Made by a program: the position numbers and the translations under genes | DNA from: an uncultured Alphaproteobacteria bacterium | GTDB lineage: Bacteria > Pseudomonadota > Alphaproteobacteria > RF32 > CAG-239 | Length of the DNA stretch: 47,223 bases | Reading direction: 5' to 3' | Assembly (NCBI GenBank): GCA_900540425.1 | Contig: UQFU01000004.1 | Coordinates: 1 to 47,223, forward strand | The notes under the pieces: model-generated | What the model was told of the DNA's origin: nothing | Database searches by the model: none | The model's input: the letters and a program-made list of their open reading frames with translations, nothing else | Part shown: piece by piece, positions 33,639 through 42,267 of the stretch | Numbering within the stretch: the stretch's first letter is position 1 | Layout: the number at the start of each line of letters is the position of its first letter

Positions 33639-35035
33639 CCGGCGCTTTTGCTCTGGTCCGGCTTGCGGGGAAATGCCGGATTGAGCACTTTGACGATTTC
33701 GCTCAGGGGCAGAATTTTAATATGTTTTTCCGGCAGGGACGGCAGCCACTGCTTTAGTGCCTGATAGGTTGCGCTCTTGGGGTGCCCGATGGCGATGGCA
33801 TAACCGTTGCGGCGGGCAATTTTTTCGGTCAGCGCCAGTTGCCGGTTTACATATTCGACCTGATTGACATTATCCAAAAAAACATGGCGGTGCGCATAAG
33901 GCACGGCATATTCGGCCGCCACTTTTCGTCCGGCTGATTTGGGCGAGGTTTTGGAATCCAGAAAAAACAAACCGCGGCGATGCAGCACTTCCATAACCGG
34001 AGCCAGTTTTTCGGCATGTTCGGTAAACAGGCTGCCCATGTGGTTATTCACCCCTTTTATATCAGAAAACTTAGCCAGCATCTTTTCAAAATTGGCGGTA
34101 ATTTCAGCCGGTGTCATTTCAATCGTCAGCACATCGGGGGCAACATCAATGTTGCTTTTGGGCTGCATCGGCACGTGAACGATGATTTCGTGTCCGGATT
34201 TGCGGGCAGTTTCCACCTGAGCATCGAGCGAAGTGCCGTAAGTAAGAAAAGAAGAAGTCAGCGGCGCCTGCAAAGAACTGATGTCGCGCGTCCGGGAGCG
34301 GCTTATGCCCATATCGTCAATAACAACGGCAATAACCGGCTCGGCGCCGAAATACGGCGGTTTGTGCGCAACGTCGATATCCATGTCGCGGAGTTTTTTA
34401 TGTCCGCGATAAACGTAATAGCCTTTTCTGTTTTCTTCAGGCTCCCGATATTCTTCTTCGGGAAGTTCTTCTTCATAGGAGGCTTCAATTTCTGCCGTAT
34501 CGACCTCATCGTCGCCCGGCTTTGCCGACAAAACGGCCTCCGTTTCCGAAACGGACAAAGACGGAGAAAGCGCCTCTTTACTTTCCGTCAGGGACAAGAG
34601 CGGTGTTTGTTCAACTTCCGGAGCTGTCAGAATGCCGTCACCGTTAGGATAAACCTCCACGATCGAAGCTTCTGCCTGTCTGGCCACTTCTGCCGCCGCA
34701 GGGTTAAGCTTTTGCTCAATCAAATCAACATCAAGCCGGGCGCTGTCAATTACCGTTACGTTTTCTTCTTCCGCAGCTTCGTTTTCTGTACCGGCAGAAG
34801 AAAAATCGGTTTCGGCAAGCAGCGAATCTTCCGCAATGACCGGCAGCTCGGCAATGTCCTGCTGATAGACGACAGCAATTTCGAAACGACGGTTCCACGG
34901 ATTTTTGTCCGAAGAAAGCCAATATCCTCCGGCCACAAAAAGCAAAATCAGGCAAAAGCGCAAAATATTTCTGAGAAAAACGGCAATGCTGTGCGGCGGA
35001 GAAATTTTCGGCTGATTATCGGAATGTCGGCTCAC
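33635..35035 (-). CDS. Divergent polysaccharide deacetylase (YibQ/DUF610 family)
   Basis: 466 residues. An N-terminal membrane anchor (about 22-42, ILRFCLILLFVAGGYWL) is followed by an acidic, low-complexity linker (to about 205). The C-terminal domain has the family's blocks: VIAVVIDDMGISRSRT (the paired Asp residues of the metal site), GHEIIVHVPMQPKS (His), GVNNHMGSLFT (His), LFFLDSKTSP and AIAIGHPKS. The family is divergent from NodB-type deacetylases; its true substrate is unknown. It probably sits in the periplasm, tethered to the inner membrane. The linker is longer and more acidic than I expect. Confidence 0.85.
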   Translation of the reverse strand: MSRHSDNQPKISPPHSIAVFLRNILRFCLILLFVAGGYWLSSDKNPWNRRFEIAVVYQQDIAELPVIAEDSLLAETDFSSAGTENEAAEEENVTVIDSARLDVDLIEQKLNPAAAEVARQAEASIVEVYPNGDGILTAPEVEQTPLLSLTESKEALSPSLSVSETEAVLSAKPGDDEVDTAEIEASYEEELPEEEYREPEENRKGYYVYRGHKKLRDMDIDVAHKPPYFGAEPVIAVVIDDMGISRSRTRDISSLQAPLTSSFLTYGTSLDAQVETARKSGHEIIVHVPMQPKSNIDVAPDVLTIEMTPAEITANFEKMLAKFSDIKGVNNHMGSLFTEHAEKLAPVMEVLHRRGLFFLDSKTSPKSAGRKVAAEYAVPYAHRHVFLDNVNQVEYVNRQLALTEKIARRNGYAIAIGHPKSATYQALKQWLPSLPEKHIKILPLSEIVKVLNPAFPRKPDQSKSAG

Positions 35036-35273
35036 GATATAATTCCTTTTTTATTGTCTTTCGGAACTCCGGAACTTTTCAGCAAAAAGGCGCCGAGCAC
35101 TTCTGAAACGCCGGATTTTTCTAACTGCGGCTTTAGTATAGCGACCGAAGATTTTTTTTCAACAAAATTATTTGAAAAATGCACGCCGCCTATTGATTCC
35201 GCTAAAAAAACATGATATATTATTGCAGAATATAAAGGGATTAGATGATTTTGTTAAGATATGGACAGAAATA

Positions 35274-37148
35274 ATGAACAAGAAAGAAAAGTTAAGCTTT
35301 CTGATGCGGCAGTTTCGCAAACTCAGAATGCAGCACCAACAAAAAATCCGGCAGAAAGAAAATGAACAGCAGGCCGTTTCGCTGAAAGACAAGGTAAAGA
35401 TGTTTACGCTCAATCATACCGGCACTTTGCGCAAAGCATTTGCCGGAATGGCCCTGTTATCCAGTTTTAGTATGGGCGCCAGAGGAGAAACCGAAGAAAC
35501 AAGCCTCAACAGTATTGACAATACCAAAAATAAAATCGCTTATGCCCAAAAACATCTGGCAGAACAGATTAAGCTTTCCGGCAATACTTATTTTTCCGGA
35601 ACCAAAGATTATATTCCGCTGGCCCAGTTGGAAAACGTCAAAAGCGGCGGTTATTATAACGGCGTGTATATCGATTTTTCAAAAGTCCGACCCGAAGATG
35701 TGGTTCATGCCTTTGAATCCGGCAATAATCCGACGATTTTAAATTATGGCGCAACCAGCATCAAAAATGCCAAATATCTCGGAGACTACCAGTTTAATCT
35801 GAACAATACCATTTATGAACTGGTCAAATATTGCCGCAAGGATTTTCCCGAACTGGCCAAAGCTGCCGGCGTGGATCCGGAAACGGGAAAAATTATTGCC
35901 CGCAATGCCAGAACCGACCGTTTTTATCAGACTTACTGCGATTTATGTGAAGGCGAACAAGCCGAAAAATTTGCCCGCTTAAAATTCGGCTTTATGTTTG
36001 AGACCCATTACAAACCGGTTTTTCAAAAACTGCATCAGACGTTTCCGGACTTTCCGGAGATTACGCCGGAAAATTACACCCATCCGGAAAATTTTCTGTT
36101 GGCTGCTCAGGTAATGTCAACTTCGACCCAGTCTCCGGGAAAAGCTTTCAGCATTATCAAGAGACAAATTGAAGCGGCCAAAGCCGAAGCGCTCAAAAAC
36201 AATCAAACAAGCATCAGCCCGCTTGACGTTTATACCCGGGTTTCAAATTTCAAATCGCAAAATTGGGGACACAAACTCCGTTATCAGAAAGAAAACGGGT
36301 TGGCCAGCGATATCAATGACTATTTTAACGCTCAGGCAGAAATTCTGGCCCGGCAGAACGACATGATGGAAGAAATACATCCGGTTCGGCCGGCAACGGT
36401 TATACTGGCAGATAATACAGTTGTCGCCAAACTTCAAAAAGAAGCCAAACACAAAATCAGTTCGGAATTGTATGCTGCCATCAAAGCCAAAGAAGCAAAA
36501 ACCGCCAAGGGTAAATCGGCCCGAAAAGCAGCGGCTAAATTGCTGGAAACTTTTTTGGCCTTCCGTAAGGAAGAAAAAGCTCCCGCAAATCCGGAAACAA
36601 CCGCAGCTGAGGAGAATTTGGCTCTGGCTGAGGCAACAAGACAGGTCAAAAACAATAAATCACGCGCCTCATCTCCGGTTAGGTCTCCCTTACAAACCCA
36701 AGAAGAGACATTGATTGCGGCGGCGGGAACACAAAAAAAACCAACTGTAAGAACAATTACGTTAAACAGCGGCAGTGTTCCGGGCAAAGACGACGAGACA
36801 CAACCGGTACCGGCAACAGCCCAAACAAAAACGCAGGCAAAGAAGGCAGCGGCCGATACAACTAAAGCGGTCAAAAAAATCCGGACATCAAAGAAAAACG
36901 TTTCTTTGGCTTCTGCTTCGGTTCAAGAAGAAGAAAACGTGAAAGCCGAAATGCAAAGTTTTAGTTTTCCAACGGCAGACAAGGCTTCCGTTTCCAAGAG
37001 CAAAACGCTTAAAAAGATTAAATTGAGCAATGCGCAAACGGTTAAATTGAAAATTGCCAAAAACAAAAGCGATTTCAGGAAAAACCAAAAAAAGCAAAAG
37101 AAAACGGCTTTATTCTCGACGGTGAAAGAAAAGCTTGCCAGCAGATAA
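35274..37148 (+). CDS. Secreted lysozyme-like protein with Lys/Ala-rich tail, tentative
   Basis: 624 residues from ATG 35274; a frame extension to 35172 lacks a ribosome site. A basic leader (1-53) precedes a signal-like hydrophobic stretch (KAFAGMALLSSFSMGARG, 54-71). At 145-175, VHAFESGNNP...YLGDYQF recalls the catalytic Glu and following G-x-Y-Q of goose-type and phage lysozyme folds (E148), with supporting helical text KFGFMFETHYKPVFQKL. The C-terminal 250 residues are Lys/Ala/Ser/Thr-rich and probably disordered, as in wall-associated proteins. Peptidoglycan hydrolysis is inference; the match is by pattern only. Own terminator at 37165. Confidence 0.5.
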   Translation: MNKKEKLSFLMRQFRKLRMQHQQKIRQKENEQQAVSLKDKVKMFTLNHTGTLRKAFAGMALLSSFSMGARGETEETSLNSIDNTKNKIAYAQKHLAEQIKLSGNTYFSGTKDYIPLAQLENVKSGGYYNGVYIDFSKVRPEDVVHAFESGNNPTILNYGATSIKNAKYLGDYQFNLNNTIYELVKYCRKDFPELAKAAGVDPETGKIIARNARTDRFYQTYCDLCEGEQAEKFARLKFGFMFETHYKPVFQKLHQTFPDFPEITPENYTHPENFLLAAQVMSTSTQSPGKAFSIIKRQIEAAKAEALKNNQTSISPLDVYTRVSNFKSQNWGHKLRYQKENGLASDINDYFNAQAEILARQNDMMEEIHPVRPATVILADNTVVAKLQKEAKHKISSELYAAIKAKEAKTAKGKSARKAAAKLLETFLAFRKEEKAPANPETTAAEENLALAEATRQVKNNKSRASSPVRSPLQTQEETLIAAAGTQKKPTVRTITLNSGSVPGKDDETQPVPATAQTKTQAKKAAADTTKAVKKIRTSKKNVSLASASVQEEENVKAEMQSFSFPTADKASVSKSKTLKKIKLSNAQTVKLKIAKNKSDFRKNQKKQKKTALFSTVKEKLASR

Positions 37149-37164
37149 TTCAGCCTTTCGGTTT

Positions 37165-37196
37165 AAACTCCCCGCTTGAACGGGGAGTTTTTTTTA
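37165..37196 (+). terminator. Intrinsic terminator
   Basis: AAACTCCCCG/CGGGGAGTTT stem, CTTGAA loop, T run. Confidence 0.85.
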
Positions 37197-37197
37197 T

Positions 37198-37227
37198 TTG
37201 ACTTAGTCGGTAGCAATCTGCTAAATG
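37198..37227 (+). promoter_or_regulatory. Candidate promoter of the lectin-like variable gene
   Basis: TTGACT (37198-37203), 18-bp spacer, TAAATG (37222-37227), 43 bp upstream of ATG 37271. Confidence 0.4.
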
Positions 37228-37270
37228 AAATTTATTCAAAGAATTATTAATAAATTAAAAACATATAGAT

Positions 37271-38125
37271 ATGGAATGTAAGATAGATTTAGTTCAGCTC
37301 ATGTGCGAAGAAGGTTTGCCGTTGTATGTTTATGCGGACGGCACGGTGACACATAAGATGGTTCCGGGCAAGATAAAGATTGGCAAAATCTGGGGCTGTT
37401 TGGAGGGCGTTGAGCCGAAGGAGAAGCTTCCTTGTAAGGAACAGTTCTTTTCAAAGCCGTTTACGGAAGAAGATGCGCGCGAACAGGCGGAAGAAGAACA
37501 GCAGCAGACAAAGTTGCAGCAGCTTCAAGAGCAAGAAACGGTTCAAGTTGAGAAATCGGCGATAGAAGTTGAAACTTTTTTCTCTGAAGTAAAGGTCGGC
37601 TGGTATGCGTTTGCGGGCGGGAAGTTTTCGCCGGATCCGAATGCTTACGCGAATTGCCAAGGCGTGGTCGGCTGGGTTAATCCGGACAAGAACGTGCCGC
37701 AAGGACAAAGAGGATTGATTGTCACGCCGGACGAAGTGAAAAAAGCTTGGTCAGATAAGCATTGCGAAACCAACATCAAAGATGAGTACGATGGTAAGGG
37801 CAATACCGAAAAGCTGATTGCTTATGGCAAGGCACATGACATATCTTTTCCGGCAGCGGAATGGTGCGCTCAATACAGCCAAAACGGTGTCAGACCGGGA
37901 GAAGGCTTTATGCCGGCTAGTGAACAGTTGAAACGGATTGTTGCTAACCGGGAGATTATCAATCCGGCTATGCAAAAGATTGACGGGGTTGAGCTTGGCG
38001 GTTGGATTTGGTCTTCGTCAAAGTATAGCTACAACTACGCGTGGACCGTGCACGCCGGTGACGGTACGGTGTACTCCAGCCATAATAGCAACTACTATTG
38101 CGTCAGGTGTGTTTTGGCTTTTTGA
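37271..38125 (+). CDS. C-type-lectin-like variable-protein candidate (DGR target type)
   Basis: 284 residues. N-terminal 60 residues: small beta-rich module; 70-100: Gln/Glu coiled coil; 108 to the end: a domain with GWYAFAGGKF, RGLIVTPDEVKKAW, AAEWCAQYSQNGVRPGEGF and the closing GGWIWSSSKYSYNYAW...NYYCVRCVLAF. That ending is the pattern of the C-type-lectin-like ligand-binding fold in formylglycine-type proteins, and of variable proteins targeted by diversity-generating retroelements, which end in xVRxVxAF. The last 40 codons are rich in AAY, TAC and AGC. No reverse transcriptase or template repeat is in the window, so a DGR role is inference. Flanked by two terminators and its own promoter. 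Confidence 0.6.
   Translation: MECKIDLVQLMCEEGLPLYVYADGTVTHKMVPGKIKIGKIWGCLEGVEPKEKLPCKEQFFSKPFTEEDAREQAEEEQQQTKLQQLQEQETVQVEKSAIEVETFFSEVKVGWYAFAGGKFSPDPNAYANCQGVVGWVNPDKNVPQGQRGLIVTPDEVKKAWSDKHCETNIKDEYDGKGNTEKLIAYGKAHDISFPAAEWCAQYSQNGVRPGEGFMPASEQLKRIVANREIINPAMQKIDGVELGGWIWSSSKYSYNYAWTVHAGDGTVYSSHNSNYYCVRCVLAF
38006..38125 (+). other. Candidate variable region of the lectin-like gene
   Basis: Within 38024-38110, codons such as AGC, TAC, AAC, TAC, ACC, CAC, GAC, TCC, AGC, AAC, TAC end in C more often than the rest of the gene, as expected if they derive by adenine replacement from AAC codons in a template. The segment ends in an invariant-looking stretch encoding CVRCVLAF and the stop. 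Confidence 0.35.
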
Positions 38126-38134
38126 GTCGTATTT

Positions 38135-38170
38135 AAAAAACTCCGAAGTTTGTTATTTCGGAGTTTTTTT
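38135..38170. terminator. Bidirectional terminator between the lectin-like gene and xerC
   Basis: AAAACTCCGAA/TTTCGGAGTTTT stem with T runs on both strands; it reaches the xerC stop codon. Confidence 0.8.
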
Positions 38171-39110
38171 AGTTTTTCAGGATTTCGGCTTGGCGATATT
38201 CTTTTTGCAGGGTTTCAATTTGAACGTCGGTATAGCGTTGGGTCGTGGTAAGCGTACTATGTCCGAGCAGTTCCTGAATGGAGCGGAGGTCGGTTCCTTC
38301 GGCCAGGAGGTGCGTGGCAAAGGAGTGGCGCAAGGCGTGCGGGGTGAGCGTATCGGGAAGTTCCAGGTAGCGGCGGATTTTTTCTAACTGGCGTTGGATA
38401 ATCCGGGGAGAAAGGCGTTCGCCGCGGGCGCCGACAAACAAAGGTTCGCCGCGGGCAAGTTTGTAGGGGCATTGGTCAAGGTATTCGCGAATCCGTCTCC
38501 AGACAATCGGCAGCAGCGGCACAATCCGTTCTTTGTTGCCCTTGCCTTTGATGCGCAGATAGGTGCTGTTTTCGTCAATATCGCCAATGTTCATGTTTAG
38601 CGCTTCGGAAATGCGCAGTCCGCAGCCGTAGAGCAGGGTCATGACGGCGGTGTCGCGTTGTCCGGCCCAAAGCTCTTTGCTGAATTTGATACAAACGCTG
38701 AGAACGTCGAACGTGTCTTTGACATCTAAAGCTTTGGGCAGGCTTTTAGGCAAACGCGGGCTGGAGATAACGCTGACAGCGGCATTTTTGCACAGATCGT
38801 TAACGTCCAGCCAGCGATAAAAATTTTTCAGTCCGGAAATGTTGCGTGCCAAGGTGGCTTTGCCAATATGCCGGGAGGCGCGATGGGAGATGTAGGCGCG
38901 AAAATCGCGAACCTCAAAGGCAGACAGCTCTGTGAGGCTTGCTTCGTGCCCCTTGGTTTCGGCAAAATAGCAGAAAAAATCGGACAGGTCGCGAAAATAG
39001 GCGTCGAGTGTATGCGAAGAATAACGCCGTTCGTTACGGAGCCAGTTCTGCCATTCGCGGATTGCGTTCAGCGCATCGGGAGCGGCGGGGTATTTGATTT
39101 CCTGCTTCAT
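38169..39110 (-). CDS. xerC: Tyrosine recombinase XerC
   Basis: 313 residues from ATG 39110; an upstream TTG (39128) is in frame, and neither start has a strong ribosome site. The N-terminal SAM-like core-binding domain spans about 15-105. The catalytic domain shows Arg in YGCGLRISEAL, His-x-x-Arg in TPHALRHSFATHLL, His in LLGHSTLTTTQ and the nucleophile Tyr in QRYTDV. With XerD it resolves chromosome dimers at dif. The genomic neighbourhood (divergent from priA) is the usual alphaproteobacterial one and supports XerC over a mobile integrase. Confidence 0.9.
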   Translation of the reverse strand: MKQEIKYPAAPDALNAIREWQNWLRNERRYSSHTLDAYFRDLSDFFCYFAETKGHEASLTELSAFEVRDFRAYISHRASRHIGKATLARNISGLKNFYRWLDVNDLCKNAAVSVISSPRLPKSLPKALDVKDTFDVLSVCIKFSKELWAGQRDTAVMTLLYGCGLRISEALNMNIGDIDENSTYLRIKGKGNKERIVPLLPIVWRRIREYLDQCPYKLARGEPLFVGARGERLSPRIIQRQLEKIRRYLELPDTLTPHALRHSFATHLLAEGTDLRSIQELLGHSTLTTTQRYTDVQIETLQKEYRQAEILKN

Positions 39111-39228
39111 GTTTGCAGTATAAGGCAATGATGGTAACTTTTTGGTAAACGCGGCTGCGGGAAACTGCAGAATCTGCTTGGCAAGGTTGTGGTTTTGGGT
39201 TTATGATACGCGCAAACCGGAGGATCAG

Positions 39229-41421
39229 ATGACTAAAATTGTCGGTGTTTTGCTGCCGCTGCCGTTTAATGACGTGTTTGATTATAAAGCCGAGGACGAT
39301 GTTGCCGTCGGCGACTTGGTGGCGGTTTCTTTCGGCAATCCGCGGCGGGGAAAAGAGGAACTGGTCGGCGTGGTTTGGAAAATCGGAAAGTCTTCCCATT
39401 TGGACGAGAGCAAAATCAAGCCGGTTAAAGCGCGGCTCGATTATCCGCCGTTGTCGGAAGCAATGCGCAGGTTTATCAGTTTTACGGCCGCTTACAATAT
39501 GGCTTTTCTCGGTTTGGTTTTGAAGATGGCGTTGAGCGTCAGAGCCGTTTTTGAAGATCCGAAGCTGATGCTTTTATATACCCTTTCCGGCAAGACGCTG
39601 GCGGAAGCCAAAATCAAAAATTCCGACGCCCGGTGGCGGGTTATGGATTTGTTGAAGCATGCCCCTTATACCAAAGCCGAAATTTGCAAAGGCGCCGGGG
39701 TATCGGTCGGGGTGGTTAATACGCTGATTGAAAAAGGCGTTTTGTCGCCGATTGCCGTTGAACAGAAGAAAGAATTTTCTTTGCCGAATCCGGGACATCA
39801 TAAAGTGCGGCTGACGGCGGAGCAACGAGCCGCTGCCGATATTTTGGCCTCTAAGGTTGGTCAGGGTTTTTCGGTTACCCTGTTGGACGGGGTTACCGGC
39901 TCGGGCAAAACCGAAGTTTATTTTGAGGCGGTGGCCCAAGCGTTGGAGCAGGGAAAACAGGCGTTGGTCATGGTGCCGGAAATTTCGTTGACAACGCAAT
40001 GGCTGTCCCGTTTTGAACGCCGTTTCGGCGTAGTGCCGGCAAAGTGGCATTCCAATCTCGGCAACAAAGAGCGGGCCGATACCTGGAAGGCAATAGTGGA
40101 GAATCGTGCCAAGGTAATTATCGGCGCTCGTTCGGCCCTTTATCTGCCGTATGCCGATTTGGGCGTTATTATTGTTGATGAGAGTCATGACTCATCCTAT
40201 AAGCAGGAAGACGCCGTAAATTATCAGGGGCGCGACATGGCGGTCGTCCGCGGCAAATTTGAACAAATTCCGGTTATTCTTTCGACGGCGACGCCGGCAT
40301 TGGAAACGTTGAACAATGTTGATGAGGGCAAGTATGAACAAGTCAGGCTCAGCAGCCGCTTTGCCGCAGCGGAACTGCCGGAAATCAGAGTTCTGGATTT
40401 GAAAAAAGACAAGCCGCTCAAAGGGGCCTGGGGTGTTTCGTGGCTGGCGCCGACGCTGGTTGAAGCACTGAAGGAAAATTTGGAAAAAGGCGAGCAGTCC
40501 ATGTTGTTTCTGAATCGCCGGGGATATGCGCCTTTGACGATCTGCCGCGATTGCGGGCATCGGATTCAGTGTCCGCATTGTACGGCCTGGCTGACGGAGC
40601 ACAAAAATACCAAGTCGCTGGTTTGCCATCATTGCGGCTATTCTATGCCGATGCCGACAGTTTGTCCGGAATGCCGTTCCGAAACCGGGCTGACTGCCTG
40701 CGGACCGGGAGTTGAGCGGGTGGCGGAAGAAGTAAAAATGCGTTTCCCTTCAGCGCGGGTGCGTATTATTTCCAGCGATATTACCGCCAGTATGGCCGAA
40801 GTTTCGGAAGTTATCCGCGAGATGGAGAAAGGGGAAGTCGATATTCTTATCGGAACGCAGATCCTGGCCAAGGGGCACCATTTTCCGAGCCTTACCCTGG
40901 TGGGGATTGTTGATGCCGATTTGGGGCTTATGGGGAGCGATTTGCGCGCATCGGAGCGGACGTTTCAACTGTTGTCGCAGGTTTCGGGGCGAGCCGGCCG
41001 CGGCGAGAAAAAAGGCATTGTCTATTTGCAGACGCTTTATCCCGAAAACGCGGTTTTGAAAGCCTTGCTTTCCGGCGATCGGGAGCAGTTTCTCCGGCTT
41101 GAAAAAGACAGTCGCCGTATTCTTAAAATGCCGCCGTTCGGCAAGCTGGCGGCAATTATTGTCAGCGGCGCGAATCGGGAGGTTACCGATAAAACTGCCG
41201 CCTGGCTCGGGCAAACGGCTCCGAACAACGACTGTATTACGACGCTTGGCCCGGCTCCGGCGCCGATTTATATGCTGCGGAACAAATATCGGTACCGTCT
41301 GTTGTTAAAGACTGCAAAGAATATTCAAATTCAGGAAGTTATTCGCGAGTGGCTCAAAAAAGTCAACATTCCTTCTTCCGTGAGGGTAGAGGTGGATATA
41401 GATCCTTATTCCTTCTTTTAA
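39229..41421 (+). CDS. priA: Primosomal replication restart helicase PriA
   Basis: 730 residues from ATG 39229 (GGAGG upstream); a longer frame to 39142 lacks a site. PriA recognises stalled forks and reloads DnaB. Walker A is DGVTGSGKTEVYF (about 220), the helicase box is VDESHDSSYKQED (about 314; PriA usually has DEEH, the third position is tolerant). The zinc module has four Cys pairs: CRDC, CPHC, CHHC and CPEC. Late motifs LIGTQILAKGHHFPSLTLVG and LSQVSGRAGRG are present. The N-terminal DNA-binding domain is normal. An elaborate hairpin follows the stop. Confidence 0.94.
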   Translation: MTKIVGVLLPLPFNDVFDYKAEDDVAVGDLVAVSFGNPRRGKEELVGVVWKIGKSSHLDESKIKPVKARLDYPPLSEAMRRFISFTAAYNMAFLGLVLKMALSVRAVFEDPKLMLLYTLSGKTLAEAKIKNSDARWRVMDLLKHAPYTKAEICKGAGVSVGVVNTLIEKGVLSPIAVEQKKEFSLPNPGHHKVRLTAEQRAAADILASKVGQGFSVTLLDGVTGSGKTEVYFEAVAQALEQGKQALVMVPEISLTTQWLSRFERRFGVVPAKWHSNLGNKERADTWKAIVENRAKVIIGARSALYLPYADLGVIIVDESHDSSYKQEDAVNYQGRDMAVVRGKFEQIPVILSTATPALETLNNVDEGKYEQVRLSSRFAAAELPEIRVLDLKKDKPLKGAWGVSWLAPTLVEALKENLEKGEQSMLFLNRRGYAPLTICRDCGHRIQCPHCTAWLTEHKNTKSLVCHHCGYSMPMPTVCPECRSETGLTACGPGVERVAEEVKMRFPSARVRIISSDITASMAEVSEVIREMEKGEVDILIGTQILAKGHHFPSLTLVGIVDADLGLMGSDLRASERTFQLLSQVSGRAGRGEKKGIVYLQTLYPENAVLKALLSGDREQFLRLEKDSRRILKMPPFGKLAAIIVSGANREVTDKTAAWLGQTAPNNDCITTLGPAPAPIYMLRNKYRYRLLLKTAKNIQIQEVIREWLKKVNIPSSVRVEVDIDPYSFF

Positions 41422-41424
41422 AAT

Positions 41425-41506
41425 AAAAAAGTTGTATTTTGGGGTATCAGAGCCCTTTTCATCGGTCTCGGAAAGAACTCTACTACCCTCAAACTCCAAC
41501 TTTTTT
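41425..41506 (+). terminator. Large two-tier hairpin after priA, terminator or palindromic element
   Basis: The outer stem AAAAAAGTTG (41425-41434) pairs perfectly with CAACTTTTTT (41497-41506). The inner stem GGGTATCAGAG (41442-41452) pairs with CTCTACTACCC (41478-41488), 9 of 11. A T run ends it. It is longer and more ordered than an ordinary terminator. Confidence 0.55.
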
Positions 41507-41685
41507 CTAATTTACGTAGGTCTGTCTACGTTAGGGTTTGTTTCGTCCCGAAAAGAACTGTAAATAATGTGCATGGGGCGAATCGCCGGATTGATTCACT
41601 TCACAAAAAAAAGCCTTGTTCCGGTTGTAAATTCATGTTTCCATTAATAAATTAGAAACAATTTGTTGCTTATGATGAGTGCAGG
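41507..41685. other. Leader region of the atp operon
   Basis: Holds a small hairpin ACGTAG/CTACGT (about 41513-41530) and AT-rich sequence upstream of atpH. I see no strong promoter, though TATGAT near 41669 could be a -10 element. Confidence 0.3.
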
Positions 41686-42267
41686 TTGAATGATTTACAC
41701 AGAGTGAGTAAATTGAAGAAAATTTCCAAATCTAAGATTGCGGCGACCTATGCTTTGGCTCTTTATGAAGCGGCGGCGGAAAAGAAAGCCGTTGCCAAAG
41801 TTTATGACGATGTTCGGAAGCTACAGGCCGAAATTTCCGAAGATGCGGATTTTATTAAGTATTTTGCGAATCCGGTATGGAATCGCGACTCTAAAAAAGA
41901 GACTCTGAATGCCGTGGCTGCCAAGATGAAGCTGAGTTCGGAAAGCCGTAATTGTCTGGATATTATTGCCGATAATGAACGTTTGCCTGAGTTGAAGGAA
42001 ATATTGCAGGAATTTATTCATCTTTACCATCAAAAAAACAATATTGCCGAGGTTGAAGTACAGTCGGCGCAGGCGCTTTCGGCAGCGCAGGTTAAGAAGC
42101 TTGAAGCATCTCTTGAGAAATTGCTGAAACAAAAGGTTTTGGTTTCTTATCTGGTCAAGCCCGAAGTTTTGGGCGGCCTGAAAGTTAAATATGGTTCAAA
42201 CATGATTGACGATACCCTTTTAGGAAAGCTCAACCGTCTTGAACAAGTTATGAAAGGTGGACAATAA
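41686..42267 (+). CDS. atpH: ATP synthase delta subunit
   Basis: 193 residues if TTG 41686 is used; GTG 41704 is an alternative, and neither has a strong ribosome site. Delta links F1 to the stator stalk. Visible: [15 protein letters not shown] (about 18-32), the segment [11 protein letters not shown]...[18 protein letters not shown], and the C-terminal [23 protein letters not shown], which is the most conserved block of the family. It overlaps atpA as TAATG, so the two are translationally coupled. Confidence 0.9.
   Translation: MNDLHRVSKLKKISKSKIAATYALALYEAAAEKKAVAKVYDDVRKLQAEISEDADFIKYFANPVWNRDSKKETLNAVAAKMKLSSESRNCLDIIADNERLPELKEILQEFIHLYHQKNNIAEVEVQSAQALSAAQVKKLEASLEKLLKQKVLVSYLVKPEVLGGLKVKYGSNMIDDTLLGKLNRLEQVMKGGQ

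Noticed and set aside
33980..35215. 411-residue plus-strand frame opposite the polysaccharide deacetylase
   Set aside because: Shadow of a gene with clear conserved motifs.
39142..39228. N-terminal extension of PriA
   Set aside because: No ribosome site; ATG 39229 has GGAGG and matches the family start.
40171..40182. Altered helicase box DESH in PriA
   Set aside because: The third position of this box is variable among helicases, so it does not suggest loss of function.
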